A stretch of DNA of 64,000 nucleotides from Asticcacaulis endophyticus (lineage in GTDB: Bacteria; Pseudomonadota; Alphaproteobacteria; Caulobacterales; Caulobacteraceae): positions 744,001 to 808,000 of the forward strand of contig NZ_BMZB01000001.1 of NCBI RefSeq assembly GCF_014652575.1. The letters are read 5' to 3'. Positions within the stretch are counted from its first letter, which is position 1. Each line of letters begins with the position of its first letter. Of this stretch, positions 16,601 to 22,825 are shown piece after piece. A program made the translations under genes and the position numbers. The notes beneath the pieces were generated by a model. The model was not told the origin of the DNA. It was given only the letters and a program-made list of their open reading frames with translations, and searched no databases.

Positions 16601-18531
16601 TTCAGTCTGAACCGTTCACCGTCGTGGGTGTGGGCGACATGTCGGGCGATGTGTTCGGCAATGGCCTGTTGCTGTCGCACCAGACCAAGCTGGTTGCGGC
16701 CTTTGATCACCGCGATATTTTCATAGACCCCAACCCGGATGCGGAGACTTCGTTCACAGAGCGCGAGCGGCTGTTTGCCTTGCCGCGCTCAAGCTGGCAG
16801 GACTATGACAAATCCCTGATCTCAACCGGTGGGGGCGTGTTTTCGCGCGGCCTGAAATCGATCGACCTGACGCCGGAAATCAAGGCCCTGCTGGGGATCG
16901 AGGCCGATGCAGTTTCGCCGTTCGACCTGATGCAGGCGATCCTTAAGGCCGAGGCGGAACTGCTCTATTTCGGCGGCATCGGCACCTATGTCAAAGCCCC
17001 GACCCAGAGCCACCTTGAGGTCGGCGACAAGGCCAATGACGCCATTCGTATCGACGCGACCGAAGTGCGCGCCCACGTCATTGGCGAAGGGGCGAACCTT
17101 GGCATGACCCAAGCCGGACGGATCGCAGCGGCCCAAAATGGTGTGCGGCTCAATACCGACGCCATTGATAATTCCGCCGGGGTCGATTGTTCCGACCATG
17201 AGGTCAATATCAAGATCTTGCTGGGGTCGCTGGTCACGGGTGGACGGATGACCATGCCGGAGCGTGATGCGCTGCTGGCCTCCATGACCGATGATGTGGC
17301 AAGCCATGTGCTGCAACATAATTACCGTCAGACCTTGGCGCTGACCCTGCAGGAAGCCAGTGCCTTTGCCGATAATGGTGCGGCTCAGATGTTCATGTCG
17401 GGGCTTGAGGCGCGCGGGAAACTGGACCGCAAGGTTGAGGGCCTGCCCTCAAATGCCGTCCTCGAAGCCCGCAAAAGCCAAAATCAGGGACTGTTCCGGC
17501 CGGAACTGGCTGTCACCACGGCATATGCCAAGATCGTTTTGTTTGACGATATCGTGGCCTCATCAGCGCCTGATGATGCGGCCTTTGAGCGGATGCTGAT
17601 CGATTATTTCCCCGATGCCCTGCATGGCTATGTCACTGAGATCAACGGCCACCGCCTGAAGCGGGAAATCATCAGTACGGTTCTGGCTAACGATATCGTC
17701 AATATGACGGGCGCCAGTTTCCCGGCCCGTCTGGTGAAGTCCGCCGGTGTCGACGCGCGCGTGTTGGTGCTGGCGTTTGAGACTGCAAGGCGGCTGTTTG
17801 GCCTTAACGCCCTGTGGGATCAGGTCTCCGAGCTCGATAATATCATCCCGGCGTCGGCCCAGACCGCGCTCTATCAGGAAATCGCTTTGTTCCTGCGCCG
17901 CCAGACCTACTGGTTGGCGCGTCGGTTCGGCACAGAAGGCAAGGCGGTTGATGAGCTGGTCTCAAACTATCAGGCCGGTGTTGCCGAACTGCTGGCTCAC
18001 GGGCCTGATCTGATCAGTGTGTATGACAGCGGCAATGTCGCGCGTCGGCTTGAGCGCCTGAAGGCGACGGGTGCGGACGAAGCCTTGGCGGGCCGCATCG
18101 CCTATCTGCGCTCGTTCACCAGCGCTACGGATATCATCGACCTGTCGGTAAAGCATGGTTTTGACCTTAAGGCCGTGGCGCGGCTCTATTATCTGGCCGG
18201 TGAGCGGTTCGGCTTTGATCGCCTGCGGGCCGGGGCGCATGAGCTGTTCAGCGCCGATCCGTGGGACCGCATGGCCCTGCGTCGCCTGACCGAAGACCTG
18301 CTGGCCGAACACAAAAGCGTTGTGGCGGCGATTTTAGGAAGTGGTCCGGCGCTTATCGATCCGGCGGCGCAACTGGCCGACTGGGCCGAGGCGCATAAAG
18401 CGCTTATTGATCCGGCCCGTCAGATGATAGAAGATATCGAGCAATCCACTCAGGGGGCCGCCGCATCCTGGAGTTTTGCCAAGCTGACCATCGTTAATGC
18501 GGTGCTCAGGGAATGGATCAACAGGTTATAG
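13621..18531 (+). CDS. gdhZ: NAD-specific glutamate dehydrogenase, 180-kDa class
   Basis: 1636 aa, the length of the large NAD-GDH class. It oxidises glutamate to 2-oxoglutarate and ammonia. The N-terminal third holds ACT-like regulatory modules; the catalytic region begins near residue 830 with ARGGLRWSDRKDDFRTE, followed by KAQQVKNAVIVPVGSKGG, and a Rossmann part contains VGVGDMSGDVFGNG. The orthologue in Caulobacter crescentus, GdhZ, also stimulates FtsZ disassembly in response to metabolism (established knowledge for that species). The ATG has only a weak AAGG upstream. A universal stress protein gene follows after 9 nt. No frameshift or missing region was noticed. Confidence 0.92.
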   Translation: MDDNALRRPATTGQEEARQDEGRAGPALIAAFAAALGVPPEQLNPAQSAFVHQIIEDYDPEELSDLAPADLAHHLAEFWAMGDVRQGGNQVLTRLTAAGGYDILSVIQSDAPFIVESLMGELIDQGVSIRSMFHPVVAVDRDDTGRRVEDGTAKESMIMVFVERQPTEVHGRILEGVDKTLNDLRLAVLDFPRMLKLLAHEIEALEGLNAKIDPAILDENLAFLRWVQNNHFVFLGAKGYVYPRDADGGYTQEGPLNLLQEGFGILRDADRPILRRSSEPAVLSAQILNQLENSEPVTVAKANLKSRVHRRVYMDYIGIKRYGEDGKPSGEVRFVGLFTSEAYDRPAFEVPLIRKKADYVLTQSKVIGFNNGGYADKRLKNIIETYPRDELFQMEAADLLRISRGILHLSDRPRVRIFTRPDPFDRFISVLVYIPRELYQVVLHQKIGTRLADAFMGRVSAVYPYVSDSLLSCLHYIIGVTPGDHFDPSVSDLETDIENLTRAWPQKVEALVHDGDPQTILGLDAFPGDIRWHAWARALPSGYQERYDPYEAIRDIWYLSRLEASSPLNLRAYQRLEDSETQFAFKLYQRARTAIALSDILPILDNMGLKTLEEDGSEVIVDGPDGKTYFWVHEFIVHSPTKISDFAAFRQRFEAGALALWQGLTENDGFNALLVTGADWRQTALLRALCLYRQQSGLDPSPAVQQQALRENRDVTEALWRYFELKFDPASGDITARTTEVEAAKARIDTLLQTVSNFEQDRVLRRLAALIGAMVRTNYYQPAANGQPKTYISFKVKSRDLIDLPDPKPFREIFVWSPDVNGVHLRFGPVARGGLRWSDRKDDFRTEVLGLVKAQQVKNAVIVPVGSKGGFFPKSLPKGGTPDAIRNEAIRAYKTFLSGLLDLTDNIGPKGEIVHPAAVVMWDEPDPYLVVAADKGTATFSDIANGVSADYGFWLGDAFASGGSVGYDHKAMGITARGAWEAVKRHFRELGKDIQSEPFTVVGVGDMSGDVFGNGLLLSHQTKLVAAFDHRDIFIDPNPDAETSFTERERLFALPRSSWQDYDKSLISTGGGVFSRGLKSIDLTPEIKALLGIEADAVSPFDLMQAILKAEAELLYFGGIGTYVKAPTQSHLEVGDKANDAIRIDATEVRAHVIGEGANLGMTQAGRIAAAQNGVRLNTDAIDNSAGVDCSDHEVNIKILLGSLVTGGRMTMPERDALLASMTDDVASHVLQHNYRQTLALTLQEASAFADNGAAQMFMSGLEARGKLDRKVEGLPSNAVLEARKSQNQGLFRPELAVTTAYAKIVLFDDIVASSAPDDAAFERMLIDYFPDALHGYVTEINGHRLKREIISTVLANDIVNMTGASFPARLVKSAGVDARVLVLAFETARRLFGLNALWDQVSELDNIIPASAQTALYQEIALFLRRQTYWLARRFGTEGKAVDELVSNYQAGVAELLAHGPDLISVYDSGNVARRLERLKATGADEALAGRIAYLRSFTSATDIIDLSVKHGFDLKAVARLYYLAGERFGFDRLRAGAHELFSADPWDRMALRRLTEDLLAEHKSVVAAILGSGPALIDPAAQLADWAEAHKALIDPARQMIEDIEQSTQGAAASWSFAKLTIVNAVLREWINRL

Positions 18532-18540
18532 GGCCCCTTC

Positions 18541-19008
18541 GTGCGCAAATTTTTGATTATTGCCGACGATTCCCCTGAGTTTCAGGCCGCACTCACCTAC
18601 GCCTGTGGGCGCGCGAAAGCGACCCAAGGGGTGGTGACCCTGCTTAGGGTTCTGCCGGAAACCGACTACACCCAATGGGCCGGGGTGCGCGATGAGATCG
18701 AGCGCGAACAACGGGCCGAGGCCGAATCCCTGTTGTCCAAGCTTGCCGATATTGCCGCCGTCAAATCGGGCCATCCGGCGGAAATCATTATCAAGATCGG
18801 GGCCGTGCGTGATGCCATCAAGGCCCTGATCTCTGAGGATCGCGGCTTGAAAATTCTGGTGCTGGCCTCAGCCTCCGGCCGTGATCCGGGGCCGCTGATT
18901 TCAAGCCTCATGCGCGATGGGGTGGCCAGTCTCGGCGGCGGGCGGCCTATCCCCATCACCATCGTGCCGGGCGATCTGGACGAGGCGGCGATTCTCGATC
19001 TGGTCTGA
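18541..19008 (+). CDS. Universal stress protein (UspA family)
   Basis: 155-aa single Usp domain: an initial KFLIIADDSPEFQAAL strand with the Asp of the nucleotide site, long helix EIEREQRAEAESLL, and the late strand ILVLASASGRDPG. The usual ATP-binding G-x2-G-x9-G(S/T) is only partly recognisable, so ATP binding is uncertain. The start is GTG with AGGG 7 nt upstream. Separated from gdhZ by 9 nt and very probably co-transcribed, which hints at a link between nitrogen/carbon stress and glutamate catabolism. Confidence 0.8.
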   Translation: MRKFLIIADDSPEFQAALTYACGRAKATQGVVTLLRVLPETDYTQWAGVRDEIEREQRAEAESLLSKLADIAAVKSGHPAEIIIKIGAVRDAIKALISEDRGLKILVLASASGRDPGPLISSLMRDGVASLGGGRPIPITIVPGDLDEAAILDLV

Positions 19009-19150
19009 TGGGGCTTGTTTTTTGGGCGCTTTAGGGCCATGTGAGGCGTATGAGCGCAATCCAAAAAGTGTGAAGCGGTTTTTGGATAAATTGCGCGACA
19101 CCCCAAAATCTAGGGCGACTATAGCGATACGGCCCTTCAGGAATTTGCTT

Positions 19151-19720
19151 ATGTTTATTCAGACCGAAGCCACGCCCAATCCCGACGTCATCAAGTTCAT
19201 CCCCGGCCGTGAAGTTTTAAGCGGCGGATCACTTGATCTGCGCACCGAGACCGAGGCGGAAAAATCACCGCTGGCTCTGGCTTTGTTTCAGATTGACGGT
19301 GTATCCGGGGTTTATTTCGGCCATGATTTTCTGACCGTGCGCCGCGACCCGGAATCGGGCCTGATCTGGGCGCAGATTAAGGCGCCGATTCTGGCCGCGA
19401 TCATGGATTTCTATAGCTCCGGCAAGCCAATTTTGAATGAGGCCGAGGCCGAAAAAGACGCGGTCGTCTATGAGGGCGAACTGGGTCAGATCGTGGCCGA
19501 AATCAAGGAACTGCTCGATACGCGGGTGCGTCCGGCTGTGGCTCAGGACGGCGGCGATATTGAGTTTGATCGCTTTGATGAAGATAGCGGAACCTTATGG
19601 CTGCACATGCGCGGCGCCTGTTCGGGTTGCCCGTCTTCATCGGCAACCCTGAAACAGGGTGTTGAATCGCTGATGAAGCACTATGTCCCCGAAGTAAAGC
19701 ATGTGGAGTCGGTGCTTTAG
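19151..19720 (+). CDS. NifU/NFU1-type iron-sulfur scaffold protein
   Basis: 189 aa. The N-terminal NFU domain (about 1-88) begins MFIQTEATPNP, as in mitochondrial NFU1 and its alphaproteobacterial relatives. The C-terminal NifU domain (about 110-185) carries the cluster-binding C157-x2-C160 (ACSGCPSS) after QDGGDIEF. It delivers Fe-S clusters to client enzymes, one candidate being the radical-SAM enzyme MiaB encoded nearby. The ATG at 19151 matches the family start; the longer frame upstream overlaps usp and is discarded. Its stop abuts the GTG of tsaB, the first step of a tight operon (nfu-tsaB-rimI). Confidence 0.88.
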   Translation: MFIQTEATPNPDVIKFIPGREVLSGGSLDLRTETEAEKSPLALALFQIDGVSGVYFGHDFLTVRRDPESGLIWAQIKAPILAAIMDFYSSGKPILNEAEAEKDAVVYEGELGQIVAEIKELLDTRVRPAVAQDGGDIEFDRFDEDSGTLWLHMRGACSGCPSSSATLKQGVESLMKHYVPEVKHVESVL

Positions 19721-20416
19721 GTGCTGGGGCTGGTTATCGATACATCGGTCGGCGCCTGTACGGTCGGGCTCTATGAAAGCGACCCGAATGGCCTGACGTG
19801 CCTTTATGATGATACCGCACTTATGAGCCGCGGCCATCAGGAGCATATCGGCCCGCAAATCTGGAATTGCTTCCATAAAGCCGGAATTAATCCAAAAGCT
19901 CTTGACCGGGTCTGCGTGACGCTTGGGCCGGGGTCATTTACCGGGCTTCGGGTCGGTTTATCCTTTGCCAAGGGGCTGGCCGAAGGTGCGGGTGTGCGTT
20001 TACGCGGTTTTTCAACCTTAGAGGCGATGGCCGCGTTTGAGGGGCTTACGGACACGCGCCGTTTGGTGGTGATCGAGGCCGGACGCGGGCAGGTCTATGT
20101 GCAGGCCTTTGACGGTATGGCCGCCATAACTTCACCTATATCATTGAATATTAATGATAATGAAGCCCTTACTGCCTATGCGAACACTGTGCCTGATGTG
20201 GGCGTTCTGACCGGCAATGGCGGCGATCATGTCCGGTCATACTGGCCGCAAGCTTTGGTCATACCGCAGATTTGTCCCTCAACTCAGGCCATGGCGCGTC
20301 TGGGATTTGATGATTTAGACCGTTCAGATGTTAAACCGGTCTATATCCGTGAACCCGACGCCAAGGTGTCCGATAAACGGATTGTCCGCTTCGATACGGA
20401 GCGTCCACGGGCATGA
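19721..20416 (+). CDS. tsaB: tRNA threonylcarbamoyladenosine synthase subunit TsaB
   Basis: 231-aa ASKHA-fold pseudo-enzyme that partners TsaD and TsaE in forming t6A37 of ANN-decoding tRNAs. Recognised by LVIDTSVGACTVGLY at the N-terminus, the GPGSFTGLRVGLSFAKGLA core (about 67-85) and VVIEAGRGQVYVQ. The GTG start lies directly after the nfu stop, indicating translational coupling. The gene ends in an ATGA overlap with the acetyltransferase gene. TsaD and TsaE are not in the window. Confidence 0.9.
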   Translation: MLGLVIDTSVGACTVGLYESDPNGLTCLYDDTALMSRGHQEHIGPQIWNCFHKAGINPKALDRVCVTLGPGSFTGLRVGLSFAKGLAEGAGVRLRGFSTLEAMAAFEGLTDTRRLVVIEAGRGQVYVQAFDGMAAITSPISLNINDNEALTAYANTVPDVGVLTGNGGDHVRSYWPQALVIPQICPSTQAMARLGFDDLDRSDVKPVYIREPDAKVSDKRIVRFDTERPRA

Positions 20417-20862
20417 TTATTGAGGATATTGGTCAATATACGCCTGATATTTCTATAATTCACGAACAAAATTTCGATTTTGTCTGGAAAGATTCTGAAT
20501 TTATAGAATTATTGGCCAAAAATACGACTTTGGCTAAATACGTAAAAATAAATAATGAAATTCAGTCATTTGTGTTTTTGTCATTTATTTCTCAAGAAGC
20601 AGAAATATTAACGCTGGCGACACGCGCGGATGCGCACAACCGGGGTCTGGCCACCGCACTTTTAAACGCCGTTATCGATGACCTGAAAGGTCGCGGATGC
20701 GAGAGCATTTTCTTAGAAGTTGCGGTCGATAATCCGGCAGCATGGGCACTTTATAAAAAGTTCGGCTTTGTGCGGGTGGGCAAGCGTAAATCCTATTATA
20801 GCCGCCGTATCGGTCCGCCGGTCGATGGGGATGTGTTGCGCCTTGATCTGTGCTGCGGCTGA
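20413..20862 (+). CDS. rimI: GNAT N-acetyltransferase, RimI-like
   Basis: 149-aa GNAT protein. The acetyl-CoA motif is DAHNRGLATALL (a variant of the Q/R-x2-G-x-G/A loop), followed by LEVAVDNPAAWALYKKFGF, typical of RimI. Its place after tsaB with a 4-nt ATGA overlap matches the usual tsaB-rimI pairing. RimI acetylates the N-terminal Ala of ribosomal protein S18 in E. coli. The first 200 nt are markedly AT-rich compared with the flanking genes, and residues 1-60 are poorly family-like. The substrate is therefore less certain than the fold. Confidence 0.75.
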   Translation: MIIEDIGQYTPDISIIHEQNFDFVWKDSEFIELLAKNTTLAKYVKINNEIQSFVFLSFISQEAEILTLATRADAHNRGLATALLNAVIDDLKGRGCESIFLEVAVDNPAAWALYKKFGFVRVGKRKSYYSRRIGPPVDGDVLRLDLCCG

Positions 20863-20987
20863 ATTTGGTCAGGGCCTGCGACATTCTGTCTTGCGCTTGC
20901 GGTCATCAATCCTTAAACCTGTGCTTCATTGGGTTTGGCCGCGTTGAAACCGCGTCGAATAAAGCTAAATACGGGAGCGTTGTCCTC

Positions 20988-21407
20988 ATGGATCGTATCG
21001 AAAAGCAGTGCATTGAAAAAGGCATGCGCATGACCGATCAGCGCCGCATCGTCGCGCGCGTCCTGTCTCAGGCGACCGATCACCCGGATGTCGAAGAGCT
21101 GTATCGCCGCGCCGCTGCCCTTGACCCGCATATTTCGCTGGCGACCGTGTATCGCACCGTGCGCCTGTTTGAAGAAGCCGGTGTGGTCGAACGCCACGAT
21201 TTCGGTGATGGCCGCTCACGCTATGAGCAGGCTGGCGACGACCACCACGATCACCTGATCAATATCAAGACCGGTCAGGTCATCGAGTTTTTCGATCAGG
21301 AGATTGAGACTTTAAAAGAAGCGCTGGCGCAAAAGCTGGGCTTCAAGCTGGTCGGCCATAAGCTTGAGCTCTATGGCGTGCCGCTCGATGAAGACACCAA
21401 GGCCTAA
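20988..21407 (+). CDS. fur: Ferric uptake regulator Fur
   Basis: 139-aa Fur. The DNA-binding winged helix (about 1-82) has RMTDQRRIVARVL and ISLATVYRTVRLFEEAG. The dimerisation/metal half has HHDH (86-89), E100 and H124. The only Cys is C8, so the C-terminal CxxC structural zinc pair of E. coli Fur is absent, as in other alphaproteobacterial Fur proteins. The ATG at 20988 has GGGAG upstream; the longer reading is discarded. The TAA overlaps the stop of the convergent GH28 gene by 4 nt. In related genomes miaB usually follows, but here a pectin operon intervenes. Confidence 0.92.
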   Translation: MDRIEKQCIEKGMRMTDQRRIVARVLSQATDHPDVEELYRRAAALDPHISLATVYRTVRLFEEAGVVERHDFGDGRSRYEQAGDDHHDHLINIKTGQVIEFFDQEIETLKEALAQKLGFKLVGHKLELYGVPLDEDTKA

Positions 21408-22825
21408 GTCCCGTTCACAAAGCCTTCGACATGTTTTGTCACGACCGGCGCACCCGTTAAGGTCTGCGCCGCCACGCCCCGCAGACTGACGTTTTTCACC
21501 GGCATTTCGGCCTCGGCTGAGATGGCGCACAGGTGCTTAGCTTCACCCACGGCGATGTTTGACACATGCAGACCCTCGATCGGGGTTAATTTCCGCACAT
21601 AGGTCGGCAGCAGGGTCTTCCACTGATAGAGCACGTCGGTTTCTACGGCCAGCACACTACCGGCGATTTTGGTAGCGCTGACGTTCGACATATGGATGTT
21701 TTTCACAAAGCCGCCGCGCCGCTCATTGGTCTTGACAAACAGCAGGTTATTGATTGGCACCGCGTGACCGTCGGCGCCGCTGCCATCCCCTACAAAATGG
21801 CAGTTATCGACCAGCACGTTTTCGATCCCGCCGGATAGCTCGCTGCCGATGGCCATAAGCTGATGGCCGTTTTTGATCTGACAGTTGCGCATGACGATGT
21901 TTTTGGCCGGCGTATTCAGCCGCCAGGCATCCATATCGCGACCCGATTTTACGGAAATGGCGTCGTCACCCTGATCAAACACGCAGTCTTCGATCAGCAC
22001 GTTCTGGCTCATTTCCGGGTCGACACCGTCGTTGTTATGGCCGTGGGCGCGGACCTTGACGCGGCGGACGACGACATCGCGGCATAGCAGCGGATGGATC
22101 GTCCAGAACGGACTGTTCTCAATGGAAATGCCTTCGATCAGGACGTTGCGGCAGCGGTTGAACTGCACAAAATGTGGCCGTAGATTATTGTCGCCGACCG
22201 CCATGTTGCGCTCAGCCACCGGCACGTTCTGATAGGCCATGTTATAGAGTGCCACCAGCGCGTCCATGTGCGGTTTGGGGCGTTTATACCAGACCTGCCA
22301 GACATCGAGCCTGGCCTTGAGCGTGCCCTCACCGGTAATCGCGACATTTTCGCAGTCGAAAGCATAGACCAGCGGCGAAAAGTTGAAACACTCGATCCCC
22401 TCCCATGAGGTCTGCACGGCGGGCAGATAGTCCGCAGGCTTTTCGGAAAACAGCAGAACCGCCCCTTTGGCCAAGTGCAGATTGACATGGCTTTTGAAAT
22501 GGATCGGCCCGGTCGGCCACATGCCTTGGGGGATGATAACGGTGCCAGAACCTGCCGCATGGGCGGCATCTATGGCCTTAGATATGGCGGCACTTGTGGC
22601 GGCCTGATCCCCCAAAGACGTTCCCTGCGAGGCACCAAAATCGCTGATCACAAAACGCGGCGCATCCGTAAAATCGGGAACCGTGATTGAGGGCATATCA
22701 AACGGGGCGGTGACTGAAACCTGTTTGGACGACAAGCCCCGCGACCAACCCGCACAGGCCCCAAGCAGCGGGACGGCAAACCCGGCATACAACACGGAAC
22801 GGCGGGAAAGGGGTGGCTTGATCAT
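21404..22825 (-). CDS. GH28 polygalacturonase-family lipoprotein
   Basis: 473-aa right-handed beta-helix enzyme of family GH28. Motifs are HNNDGVDPE, FDQGDDAISVKSGRD and GSELSGG, corresponding to the NxD, DD and downstream GHG-region signatures. The K-SGRD extension is common in exo-acting members. The N-terminus has SRRS followed by a hydrophobic stretch and an LGAC lipobox (Cys24), so a lipoprotein is likely. The substrate is probably a galacturonan or rhamnogalacturonan oligomer. Its ATG overlaps the stop of the GH106 gene by 4 nt (ATGA), forming an operon. The 3' end overlaps the fur stop. Confidence 0.85.
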   Translation of the reverse strand: MIKPPLSRRSVLYAGFAVPLLGACAGWSRGLSSKQVSVTAPFDMPSITVPDFTDAPRFVISDFGASQGTSLGDQAATSAAISKAIDAAHAAGSGTVIIPQGMWPTGPIHFKSHVNLHLAKGAVLLFSEKPADYLPAVQTSWEGIECFNFSPLVYAFDCENVAITGEGTLKARLDVWQVWYKRPKPHMDALVALYNMAYQNVPVAERNMAVGDNNLRPHFVQFNRCRNVLIEGISIENSPFWTIHPLLCRDVVVRRVKVRAHGHNNDGVDPEMSQNVLIEDCVFDQGDDAISVKSGRDMDAWRLNTPAKNIVMRNCQIKNGHQLMAIGSELSGGIENVLVDNCHFVGDGSGADGHAVPINNLLFVKTNERRGGFVKNIHMSNVSATKIAGSVLAVETDVLYQWKTLLPTYVRKLTPIEGLHVSNIAVGEAKHLCAISAEAEMPVKNVSLRGVAAQTLTGAPVVTKHVEGFVNGT

